15,588 nt of DNA from positions 1 through 15,588 of the forward strand of contig CAKOMU010000024.1 of assembly GCA_934096755.1 (NCBI GenBank), written 5' to 3'. Under the pieces are notes generated by a model. That model did no database searches. It saw only the letters and a list, made by a program, of their open reading frames with translations, and had not been told where the DNA came from. This stretch comes from an uncultured Bacilli bacterium (GTDB taxonomy: Bacteria > Bacillota_I > Bacilli_A > RF39 > UBA660). Positions 1 to 6,427 of the stretch are shown here, in pieces (the first letter of the stretch is position 1; the number at the start of each line of letters is the position of its first letter). Made by a program: the position numbers and the translations under genes.

Positions 1-794
1 TATCTAAAGTGATGCTTGCTATGGCAGATACTAATCAAGATGTCATAGATTTAATGAATTATCGATTTACAAAGTCTAAAAGTTTAAGTATTCATTCAGT
101 AAAAAATTTACTGTTAATAGCGTTATTAGATTTAAAAGGTAATTTTGCTAAAGCCTTACCCGTTATGGAAACTTTACTTGATGTTAAAGGTAAGGTAATT
201 CCTCTTACAGAAGATAATGTCAATTTGGTAGGGATTACTAATGAAGGGAAAAAAGTACGAGGAGAAGAACAATTAACTAAGTGTGCTAGCAGAATTGTTA
301 AAGTAGAATATGATAAAGAAATTAATGTTAATCCTAAAGTTATAAAAGCTGTAAATGAAGCAGATTTAATCGTCTTTTCTTCAGGCAGTTTGTTAACTAG
401 TGTGGTACCACATTTAATTGATAAAAAGTTAGTTGATGTCATTAATAAAGCTAAAGGCGAGAAAGTTTATATTTGTAATTTATTTACTCAACCTGGAGAA
501 ACTGATAATTTTACAGTTAAAGATCATATCGATTACATTGAAAAATATTTGGGAAAAAATGGGCTAGATATTGTTATTGCTAATAATGCTATCATGAGTA
601 GTAAATTATCAAAAAAATATGCTACTAAAGAACAAAAAGATCCAGTGTTATTAGATATGCATGAACTCGATTTAGATAATATTTATCTTATTCAAGATAA
701 ATTGTTTACTATTGAAAATGGTGTTTATCGACATGACTCTTTAAAAACTGGTTATTTATTATTTTCTTATCTAATGGATGGGAGAAAAAAATGA
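1..794 (+). CDS. yvcK: YvcK/CofD-like gluconeogenesis and cell-wall factor, 5'-truncated by window edge
   Basis: This is the C-terminal ~264 codons of a YvcK family protein. The frame is open to the left edge (codon phase starts at base 3), so the start lies outside the window. Recognisable family motifs are an SGSLLTS segment in the place of the family G-x-GSL-x-TS loop, followed by a YICNLFTQPGETDNFT segment matching the conserved N-x-x-TQPGETD motif of the 2-phospho-L-lactate transferase-like fold. In Bacillus and relatives, YvcK binds UDP-sugars and is needed for growth on gluconeogenic carbon sources and for normal peptidoglycan synthesis. Its stop overlaps the whiA start (ATGA), the usual yvcK-whiA coupling; rapZ would be expected just upstream. 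The identification is firm. Whether the SSGS variant of the loop changes ligand binding cannot be judged from sequence. Confidence 0.9.
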   Translation, partial: SKVMLAMADTNQDVIDLMNYRFTKSKSLSIHSVKNLLLIALLDLKGNFAKALPVMETLLDVKGKVIPLTEDNVNLVGITNEGKKVRGEEQLTKCASRIVKVEYDKEINVNPKVIKAVNEADLIVFSSGSLLTSVVPHLIDKKLVDVINKAKGEKVYICNLFTQPGETDNFTVKDHIDYIEKYLGKNGLDIVIANNAIMSSKLSKKYATKEQKDPVLLDMHELDLDNIYLIQDKLFTIENGVYRHDSLKTGYLLFSYLMDGRKK

Positions 795-1729
795 CTTTTA
801 CAACATCTTTGAAAGAAGAAATATCTAAAAATGATTTTAGTATAGTGGAAGCACGCTGGGAGTTACAAGCATTTTTAAATGCTGTTGCAAAATTTTCAAA
901 AGAAGAAATATTGATAACGGTAGAAAATGCGAGTATAGCAAGAAGAATATATAAAGAAATAAAAGAAATATATAATATTAATCCTAAAATTATTATTAGA
1001 GTACAAAAGAGATTTAAAGTAAAACAAATATATATATTAAGTGTTAAAGAAAAAGTTAAGTTCATTAGAGAAGAAAATAAATTAAAAAATAAGATTAAGA
1101 TAGATGATTTAGTGACTGATGAAGAAAAAATTGCTTTTTTACAAGGGGCCTTTTTAGCAGTGGGTAATATTTCTAATCCTAGTACGAGTGGTTATCATTT
1201 GGAATTTATTTTTAGTAAAGAAATGATGGCTAAACAAATTTTAGAATTGTTAAATTATTTTGATTTGAAGGCAAAGATGATTAAAAGAGGTTATAAAAGC
1301 ATTGTATATATCAAAATGAGTGAATGTATTAGTGATTTAATAAAAAGGTTTAAAGCGACAAGTTCTTTATTTTATTTTGAAGATATAAGAATTTATCGAG
1401 ATCATAAGAACATGGTTAATCGTTTAAATAATTGTGAAATTGCTAATCAAGAAAAAACATTTAAAACAGGACAAATTCAATTGGATAATATCAATTATTT
1501 AATACATAAAGGATTATTTGATTTATTAGATGAAAAAACACAAATTATTGCTGAAGCACGTTTAAATAATCCAGAGTTGTCGATGCAAGAGTTAGCAGAT
1601 TTGGTAACTGTAGAATATCATTATCCAATAGGAAAATCTGGAGTAAATCATCATTTTATAAAAATTAATAAACTAGTGAAGAATGATAAAGAAAGAGATG
1701 GTCAAAGTGAAAGTAAGGTTAGCGAGTGA
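791..1729 (+). CDS. whiA: DNA-binding protein WhiA
   Basis: WhiA (312 aa) is a conserved Gram-positive DNA-binding protein with an N-terminal degenerate LAGLIDADG homing-endonuclease-like domain and a C-terminal helix-turn-helix. The N-terminus (SLKEEISKNDF) and the FLQGAFLAVGNISNPS segment are typical of the LAGLIDADG part. The C-terminal HTH lies near residues 262-295 (LSMQELADLV ... SGVNHHFIKINKL) and carries the family SGVNHR-like recognition helix with His in place of Arg. In Streptomyces it controls sporulation septation; in Bacillus it affects cell division and chromosome segregation. The ATG at 791 overlaps the yvcK TGA by 4 bases, implying translational coupling. Length matches the family. 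Confidence 0.92.
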   Translation: MTFTTSLKEEISKNDFSIVEARWELQAFLNAVAKFSKEEILITVENASIARRIYKEIKEIYNINPKIIIRVQKRFKVKQIYILSVKEKVKFIREENKLKNKIKIDDLVTDEEKIAFLQGAFLAVGNISNPSTSGYHLEFIFSKEMMAKQILELLNYFDLKAKMIKRGYKSIVYIKMSECISDLIKRFKATSSLFYFEDIRIYRDHKNMVNRLNNCEIANQEKTFKTGQIQLDNINYLIHKGLFDLLDEKTQIIAEARLNNPELSMQELADLVTVEYHYPIGKSGVNHHFIKINKLVKNDKERDGQSESKVSE

Positions 1730-2204
1730 TATTCAACCAGATAGCATATTAGATGGGGCTGGTATTAGAACGGTTATATGGTTTCAAGGATGTTTACATA
1801 ATTGTGAAGGATGTCAAAATCCAGAAACACATGATATGCAAGGAGGAATTGAAGTTGATATTTTAGATATAAAAAGAAGTTTAGAAAATTTAAAATATCA
1901 AAGTGGAATTACCTTATCGGGCGGAGATCCTTTTTTTCAACCAGAAGCGGCATTAGCTATTGTTAAAATAGCTAGAGAGTTAAATTTAAATGTTTGGGCT
2001 TATACAGGTTTTACTTTTGAAGCTTTATTAAATGGTGATAAATTGAAAAAAACTTTATTAGAAAATGTTGATGTTCTAGTGGATGGTAAGTTTGAAATTG
2101 CCAAGAAGAGTTTAAATTGTAAATTTCGAGGCAGTACTAATCAAAGAATTATTGATGTTAAAAAGAGTTTAGAACGAGGAATGGTTGTAATTTATGAAGA
2201 TTGA
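1707..2204 (+). CDS. nrdG: Anaerobic ribonucleotide reductase activating protein (radical SAM)
   Basis: NrdG is the radical-SAM activase that installs the glycyl radical on the anaerobic ribonucleotide reductase NrdD. The CX3CX2C cluster motif is visible as GCLHNCEGCQNPETHD, C29/C33/C36 counted from the GTG at 1707, followed by the family GGDP motif in LSGGDPFFQP. Three in-frame starts are possible: ATG 1683, ATG 1698 and GTG 1707. I prefer GTG 1707 because it gives MKVRLASD, like relatives, and has a purine-rich stretch about 5 bases upstream; this is uncertain. All three overlap the end of whiA. No nrdD is in the window. The gene ends inside the start of the next one (11-base overlap). NrdG implies an anaerobic or facultative lifestyle. 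Confidence 0.9.
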   Translation: MKVRLASDIQPDSILDGAGIRTVIWFQGCLHNCEGCQNPETHDMQGGIEVDILDIKRSLENLKYQSGITLSGGDPFFQPEAALAIVKIARELNLNVWAYTGFTFEALLNGDKLKKTLLENVDVLVDGKFEIAKKSLNCKFRGSTNQRIIDVKKSLERGMVVIYED

Positions 2205-2670
2205 TGCAAGATTAAATTATGTTATATTGGCCAATAAAATTGATAAACAATTTTTGAATAATTTTAGTATGTATACAAAAATTGGCAAAGATGTTACATA
2301 TGATGAATTAGTTAAAAAATTAGAATTTTTTCCTAGTAAACAGGTTTTATTTGTAGAAACATTCTATAGTTTAAGAAAACAAGAAAAGTTGGCAGTATTA
2401 ACTTTGTTAGAAAAACAAAATATTACTTATATTAATATTACTAGTGATATTGAAGATGCTATTTATGCTGATTACATATGTGTATATGACGGATATGATC
2501 TTATTGTTGAAGGTTTAAGTGAAAATATATTAACTGATGAAAAAACATTAAAAAGAATTGGTTATGGTGTGCCTTTTGTAGTTGATATGTCGTTACAATT
2601 AAACTATTATGAAATTATGAGAAATGTTTGTTATAGTATGAAAGAATTGGTACTAGAATTATGGAATTAA
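2194..2670 (+). CDS. Degenerate EcfA1-like ABC ATPase remnant, intact frame
   Basis: This 158-aa protein aligns by eye to the C-terminal half of the energy-coupling-factor ATPase EcfA1. QVLFVETFYSL (50-60) sits where the Walker B LLLDEPTSGLD should be, with E55-T56 in place of Asp-Glu. INITSDIEDAIYADYICVYD (80-99) matches the H-loop region, but Ser84 replaces the switch histidine. LIVEGLSENILTDEKTLKRIG is the ECF-type tail, ending in VPFVVDMSLQL, a characteristic EcfA1 ending. The Walker A, Q-loop and LSGGQ signature regions are missing or unrecognisable in residues 1-45, and ~280 aa would be normal. It cannot be a conventional ATPase. It lies where ecfA1 is expected (ecfA1-ecfA2-ecfT-truA-rplM-rpsI) and overlaps both neighbours by 10-11 bases. 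The intact frame suggests a retained non-catalytic role or recent decay. Confidence 0.65.
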   Translation: MKIDARLNYVILANKIDKQFLNNFSMYTKIGKDVTYDELVKKLEFFPSKQVLFVETFYSLRKQEKLAVLTLLEKQNITYINITSDIEDAIYADYICVYDGYDLIVEGLSENILTDEKTLKRIGYGVPFVVDMSLQLNYYEIMRNVCYSMKELVLELWN

Positions 2671-3212
2671 ATAATTTAGAAGGTCATATAATTGGTGTTG
2701 TTGCTAATATAAAGGTAGATGAAGTACGAGGTTTAGTTAAAGACATTGTAATTAAAAAAAGTCTTGATGCGGTCAAAATGGTTGGTTTAGGGGAAGAAAT
2801 TTTAGAACAGGATTTTGATCTTCTATCTATTGCGGAACAAAATAAAGTGCAATTGGCTAGTAAGTTACAAGATAAAGTAATAATTCTATATAATTTTAGT
2901 CAAGGATTAAATCGAAAAGAACGCGAAGATTTTAAAAAATTGTTTAAAAAAGTAGTTAAATATGGTCGTAAAATTATTTTGGTTGATAAGAATAGTGAAA
3001 TGTTTTTAAATTGTGTAGATCATATTTATGTTGTAAACGATGAAGAAATTGTTTATGCTACTGAAGATATTTTTGATGAAAAATTAAGTGCGTATGTGGA
3101 TTTGCCAAAAATTGTAGAATTTGTAGAAGAAAGTCAAAAAATTGGAATTAAAATAAATCATTACAAAGAATTTGATGAATTATTAAAAGCTATATATAGG
3201 ATTAAATCATGA
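2661..3212 (+). CDS. Degenerate EcfA2-like ABC ATPase remnant, intact frame
   Basis: This 183-aa protein retains the outline of EcfA2 but none of its catalytic residues. GHIIGVVANIKVD (8-20) fits the beta strand and Walker A loop (G-E-x-x-G-x-x-G-x-x-GSGKST) without the glycines or the Lys-Ser/Thr. The Q-loop region is deleted. LLSIAEQNKVQLASKL (54-69) corresponds to LSGGQ-x-RRVALA with Ile-Ala replacing Gly-Gly. VIILYNFSQGLNRKERE corresponds to Walker B and D-loop LLLDEPTSGLDPK, with Tyr77-Asn78 for Asp-Glu. Lys110 replaces the switch histidine. The tail LPKIVEFVEESQKIGIKI is an EcfA2-type C-terminus. It overlaps the upstream gene by 10 bases, and its TGA overlaps the truA ATG. ecfT, normally next, is missing. 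The homology call rests on alignment by eye plus synteny. Confidence 0.65.
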   Translation: MELNNLEGHIIGVVANIKVDEVRGLVKDIVIKKSLDAVKMVGLGEEILEQDFDLLSIAEQNKVQLASKLQDKVIILYNFSQGLNRKEREDFKKLFKKVVKYGRKIILVDKNSEMFLNCVDHIYVVNDEEIVYATEDIFDEKLSAYVDLPKIVEFVEESQKIGIKINHYKEFDELLKAIYRIKS

Positions 3213-3934
3213 GATATTTGTTGACATTTAGTTATGATGGAACGAAATTTCATGGTTTTCAACGGCAAAATAATGTTAAAAATGTTCAAGGGGCTTTAGA
3301 ACAAGTATTAAGTGAAATTTTAAAGGAAAGAATTGTTATTAAAGGAAGTGGACGCACTGATGCTGGTGTGCATGCTTTAAATCAAAAAGCTCACTTTGAT
3401 TATGAAAAAAAATTGCCAAAGAACTTAAAAGTTCAGTTAAATAAATATTTAAATAAAGAAATTGTGATTAAAAAAGTTGATCAAGTTCATGAGGATTTTC
3501 ATGCTAGACATAGTGCAATAAAAAAAATATATACTTATAAAATATATATGGGACATAATTTTAATAAGGAAGGTTATTATTATCACATTCGGTATCCAGT
3601 TGATTTAAAAGAAATGAAAAAAGTAGCTAAATTAATGGAAGGCACTCATGATTTTCGTAATTTTGTTAGTGGAGATAGAATTGATTATACGTCGACTATT
3701 TATAAAATCATTATAAAAAAATATTTTAATTATTTAACAATTACCTTTGTTGGTGTTGGTTTTTATCGGTATATGGTGCGTCATTTAGTAGGTGCTTTAT
3801 TAGATGTTGGAAGAAATCATGCTGATATTAAAAGAGTAGAAAATATGTTAGATAATGAAAATTTTGTTAATAAGTTGGGGATTGTGCCAGCACAAGGTTT
3901 GTATTTGGTAAATGTTTTTTATAAAAAATTGTGA
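3209..3934 (+). CDS. truA: tRNA pseudouridine(38-40) synthase TruA
   Basis: TruA converts uridines 38-40 in the tRNA anticodon arm to pseudouridine. The 241-aa product has the usual length and N-terminus (YLLTFSYDGTKFHGFQRQ). The catalytic motif GSGRTDAGVHAL (46-57) contains the nucleophilic Asp51. Downstream family blocks KIYTYKI and FYRYMVRHLVGALLDVGR are also present. The ATG overlaps the upstream TGA (ATGA), so it is coupled to the decayed ecfA-like pair. This preserves the classic position directly upstream of rplM-rpsI. A new promoter for rplM begins 7 bases after its stop, with no clear terminator between. Confidence 0.95.
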   Translation: MRYLLTFSYDGTKFHGFQRQNNVKNVQGALEQVLSEILKERIVIKGSGRTDAGVHALNQKAHFDYEKKLPKNLKVQLNKYLNKEIVIKKVDQVHEDFHARHSAIKKIYTYKIYMGHNFNKEGYYYHIRYPVDLKEMKKVAKLMEGTHDFRNFVSGDRIDYTSTIYKIIIKKYFNYLTITFVGVGFYRYMVRHLVGALLDVGRNHADIKRVENMLDNENFVNKLGIVPAQGLYLVNVFYKKL

Positions 3935-3940
3935 AAACAT

Positions 3941-3969
3941 TTGACTTTTGATGGTTTTTCCCCTATAAT
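3941..3969 (+). promoter_or_regulatory. Sigma-A-type promoter of rplM-rpsI
   Basis: TTGACT (3941-3946), a 17-base spacer and TATAAT (3964-3969) form a near-perfect vegetative promoter just after the truA stop. A start near 3976 would leave an untranslated leader of about 77 bases before the rplM ATG at 4053. The motif match is direct; activity is inferred. Confidence 0.78.
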
Positions 3970-3975
3970 TTTAAT

Positions 3976-4052
3976 CGGTACATTTTATTTATGGATTTTA
4001 TTTAGTCGTGGGAAAATTAAATAAGAAACATATAATGGAAGGAAATAGAAAT
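3976..4052 (+). promoter_or_regulatory. 5' leader of rplM, candidate ribosomal protein L13 leader
   Basis: The ~77-base leader between the predicted start point and rplM contains a 10-base direct repeat, ATTTTATTTA at 3982-3991 and 3995-4004. The second copy can pair with 4018-4025 (TAAATAAG) to close a stem of about 8 A-U/G-U pairs around a GC-richer loop, GTCGTGGGAAAA. Low-GC Gram-positives have a known L13 leader element upstream of rplM-rpsI that is thought to mediate autogenous control. Position and size fit, but I cannot confirm the structure by eye. The Shine-Dalgarno AAGGA lies at 4039-4043. Confidence 0.4.
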
Positions 4053-4484
4053 ATGAAAACATTTATGCAAAAAAAAGAAAATATTCAAAGAAATTGGTAT
4101 GTTATCGATGCAGAAGGAAAGACTTTAGGACGTATTGCTACTCAAGCTGCTCATGTTTTACGTGGTAAACATAAAGTTACTTATACTCCTTATGTTGATT
4201 GTGGAGATTATGTAATTATAACTAATGCTTCTAAAGTAGTTTTAACTGGAAATAAACTAGAAGATAAGAAATATTACAATCATAGTGGATTCCCAGGAGG
4301 ACTTAGAGAAAGAACTGCTAAAGAAATGATTAACAAATATCCAGAAGAAATGGTAGAAAGAGCTGTTAAAGGGATGCTTCCTCATAATCGTTTAGGTAGA
4401 GCTATGGGTAAAAAATTATTTGTGTATAGTGGAGAAGACCATAAACATGCTGCTCAAAAACCAATCGTTATGGAAGTTAAATAG
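4053..4484 (+). CDS. rplM: 50S ribosomal protein L13
   Basis: This is ribosomal protein L13 (143 aa from ATG 4053), an early-assembly protein of the large subunit. Typical blocks are NWYVIDAEGKTLGRIA, LRGKHKVTYTPYVDCGD, NHSGFPGGLRERTAKEM and GMLPHNRLGRAM. I chose ATG 4053 (MKTFMQKK) over an in-frame GTG at 4008: 4053 has AAGGA 9 bases upstream and gives the family length, while the upstream codons fall in the leader. It is followed 8 bases later by rpsI, the near-universal pair. Regulation is probably through the strong promoter and possibly the leader. Confidence 0.96.
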   Translation: MKTFMQKKENIQRNWYVIDAEGKTLGRIATQAAHVLRGKHKVTYTPYVDCGDYVIITNASKVVLTGNKLEDKKYYNHSGFPGGLRERTAKEMINKYPEEMVERAVKGMLPHNRLGRAMGKKLFVYSGEDHKHAAQKPIVMEVK

Positions 4485-4492
4485 GAGGAATT

Positions 4493-4912
4493 ATGAGTAA
4501 GAAACAAGAATGGACTGCAACTGGAAGAAGAAAAAGAAGCGTTGCTCAAGTTAGATTAGTTGGTGGTACTGGTAATATTGTTGTTAATGGTGTTGATGTT
4601 AATGATTATATGCCTTATGCTACATTAGTAATGGATTTAAAACAACCATTAGTTGCAACTGGAAATGAAAATAGATTTGACATTTATGTTAAAGTTAATG
4701 GTGGCGGATTCTCTGGTCAAACTGGAGCTATTCGTTTAGGAATTACAAGAGCATTACTTTTATTTGATGCTAATACTGATCAAACTAGAGAAGATAGTTA
4801 TAGACATATATTGAAAAATGCTGGATTTGTTACAAGAGATCCAAGAGTTAAAGAACGTAAGAAATATGGTCTTAAAAAAGCTCGTAGAGCACCACAATTT
4901 TCTAAGAGATAA
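4493..4912 (+). CDS. rpsI: 30S ribosomal protein S9
   Basis: This is ribosomal protein S9 (139 aa), a small-subunit protein whose C-terminal tail reaches the P-site tRNA. The start (WTATGRRKRSVAQVRL), the central GGGFSGQTGAIRLGITRALL and the invariant tail KKARRAPQFSKR are all present. An ideal AGGAGG lies at 4483-4488, overlapping the rplM stop and 4 bases before the ATG. A terminator follows 6 bases after the stop, so rplM and rpsI form a two-gene operon. Confidence 0.97.
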   Translation: MSKKQEWTATGRRKRSVAQVRLVGGTGNIVVNGVDVNDYMPYATLVMDLKQPLVATGNENRFDIYVKVNGGGFSGQTGAIRLGITRALLLFDANTDQTREDSYRHILKNAGFVTRDPRVKERKKYGLKKARRAPQFSKR

Positions 4913-4918
4913 TATTTT

Positions 4919-4951
4919 AAACTTCATGACGCAATGTTGTGGAGTTTTTTG
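4919..4951 (+). terminator. Rho-independent terminator of rplM-rpsI
   Basis: The arms AAACTTCATGAC (4919-4930) and GTTGTGGAGTTT (4936-4947) pair over 12 positions, three of them G-U, around the loop GCAAT. They are followed by a run of T. This is a clear intrinsic terminator shape just beyond rpsI. Confidence 0.75.
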
Positions 4952-4952
4952 T

Positions 4953-4981
4953 TTGCAAAAGATGACATATTGCTTTATACT
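4953..4981 (+). promoter_or_regulatory. Putative promoter of the SUMF1-like surface protein gene
   Basis: TTGCAA (4953-4958), a 17-base spacer and TATACT (4976-4981) lie immediately after the rpsI terminator. They would start a transcript about 20 bases before the GTG at 5009. The short leader still contains the AGAGGA ribosome binding site at 4995-5000. Confidence 0.5.
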
Positions 4982-5008
4982 TTAAGAGTAATATAGAGGA
5001 GTAATGAA

Positions 5009-6376
5009 GTGACAAAAAAAGTGAGTAGTAAATCTTTTTTAATAATATTTAGTGTTTTTTTAGGAACTGTTTTGGGAGTGTTTTTTTATAAATATGAAAA
5101 GAAAAACCAAGTTGTTTATGAAAGTCATGATATAGAAGTTGTTCAAACAGTATTTGATGGTAAACCTAAAGAATATACGCTTTATAAAGAAGAAGAGTTA
5201 AATGGAGCAGTTCCAGAGTTATATCAAAATTTAATTCCAGTGAGTTATATAAATGGGGCTTGGGTCAAAGCTAATGTTTATGAAAAATGGTACTCTTATA
5301 AAGAATTTAATTGGGCTAATGCTGTAGTAGTAAAAGATGAGAAAAAAGATTATTATGAAAATAGTGAGAGTGGTATAAATATTAATAAAGAAGATATTTT
5401 AGGTTTTTTTGTTTGGATTCCTAGATTTGAATATAAACTGTTTAATGTGGATTTTAAGCCTGTTAATGAACAACAAATTGAAGTTAAATTTGTAAGTAGT
5501 GATACTAAAAAGGAAACGGTAATAAAAAATGGGTTATTTTATACACATCCAGCTTTTAGTGTTAATGTTGATGGACAAGAAAAAGAACTAAATGGATTTT
5601 GGATTGCAAAGTTTGAACCCACTAAAGAAGATGGCATAATTAAAATACTTCCTAATAAGGAAACTTTAGTAAGTCTTAATATGGCACAAATGTGGGCATA
5701 TGCTACTGGTATTACTGATTCTTATGGATTAAATGTGACTTCAAGAATTATTACTAATATGGAATATGGTGCGATGGCTGCATTGTCTTACTCACAATAT
5801 GGTAAAAGAAATAATACCAATTATCAGGGAAATGAAAAGTTAATATTTTTAAATACAGCGATGGGAAATGCTAATTGGGATAAAGTAGTGACTGGTTGTT
5901 CAGCAGGCACAGCGATTAATGGTGGAACTTATAGATGTCCTTATAGTTATGATTATCCTTATTATGGAACGGGAGCTTCATCAACGGGAACTATTTATGG
6001 TATTTATGATTTAGCAGGAGGATCTTGGGAATGTGTGATGGGCATAGTTAGTGATTATCCTATTAAAGATAATTTAGGAGGATATAATGGTGCTTTACCA
6101 CAAAATAGACGTTATTACACTTTTTATTCTGCTAGTGATATGTATGATTATAGTCGTAGTCAAGTTGGAGATATGATGGGTGAGGTTGTATCTAATAAAA
6201 TAAAAAATAAAACTTGGAATGGTAATAATGCATATTTTGCTACTAGTTCTTATCCTTGGGTAAAACGTGGTGGTTCTTTTCGAGGTGGAAGTTATTCGGG
6301 TATTTTTGATTTTGGCATTACAGATGCTATTACGAGAGGTGATAAAACTTTTCGGGTAATTTTATCTTTGTATTAA
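5009..6376 (+). CDS. Membrane-anchored extracellular protein with SUMF1/C-type-lectin-like domain
   Basis: This 455-aa protein has a short basic N-terminus and one membrane segment (about residues 9-27), with no lipobox or prepilin motif, so the rest is probably extracellular. The C-terminal part (about 195-455) resembles the formylglycine-generating enzyme/SUMF1 fold: FWIAKFEPT, TNMEYGAMAALSYSQYG, IYGIYDLAGGSWECVMG (329-345; compare the SUMF1 YGLYDMAGNVWEW block) and the ending RGGSFRGGSYSGIFDF ... FRVIL. The copper-binding cysteines of true FGE are not apparent in the final GGS block, so it is unlikely to be an FGE. C297 and C310 could form a disulfide. A repeated motif of the type NGAWVKANVYEKWY (82-95) precedes the domain. 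The start is GTG 5009 with AGAGGA 8 bases upstream; ATG 5004 in another frame hits an immediate stop. Ligand and role are unknown; surface binding or adhesion is a guess. Confidence 0.7.
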   Translation: MTKKVSSKSFLIIFSVFLGTVLGVFFYKYEKKNQVVYESHDIEVVQTVFDGKPKEYTLYKEEELNGAVPELYQNLIPVSYINGAWVKANVYEKWYSYKEFNWANAVVVKDEKKDYYENSESGININKEDILGFFVWIPRFEYKLFNVDFKPVNEQQIEVKFVSSDTKKETVIKNGLFYTHPAFSVNVDGQEKELNGFWIAKFEPTKEDGIIKILPNKETLVSLNMAQMWAYATGITDSYGLNVTSRIITNMEYGAMAALSYSQYGKRNNTNYQGNEKLIFLNTAMGNANWDKVVTGCSAGTAINGGTYRCPYSYDYPYYGTGASSTGTIYGIYDLAGGSWECVMGIVSDYPIKDNLGGYNGALPQNRRYYTFYSASDMYDYSRSQVGDMMGEVVSNKIKNKTWNGNNAYFATSSYPWVKRGGSFRGGSYSGIFDFGITDAITRGDKTFRVILSLY

Positions 6377-6381
6377 ATTTA

Positions 6382-6410
6382 TTGCGAATTAAAAATTATT
6401 TTAGTAAAAT
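6382..6410 (+). promoter_or_regulatory. Putative promoter of the methyltransferase-pseudouridine synthase pair
   Basis: TTGCGA (6382-6387), a 17-base spacer and TAAAAT (6405-6410) occupy the 51-base gap before the methyltransferase gene. The predicted start would leave only about 10 untranslated bases, overlapping the GAGG at 6417-6420, so it is tentative. I see no terminator after the preceding gene. Confidence 0.4.
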
Positions 6411-6427
6411 ATGAAAGAGGCGAGAAT

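Noticed and set aside
92..442. Open frame of 116 codons on the minus strand opposite yvcK
   Set aside because: It lies wholly inside the strongly supported yvcK gene and has no ribosome binding site or family motif; shadow of the real gene.
709..1065. Minus-strand hydrophobic open frame opposite the yvcK-whiA junction
   Set aside because: Its Ile/Phe/Leu richness is the expected reverse reading of A-rich Lys/Glu codons in whiA; no independent support.
4008..4052. Upstream in-frame GTG start for rplM
   Set aside because: It would add 15 residues absent from L13 and would use the predicted leader; ATG 4053 has a proper ribosome binding site.
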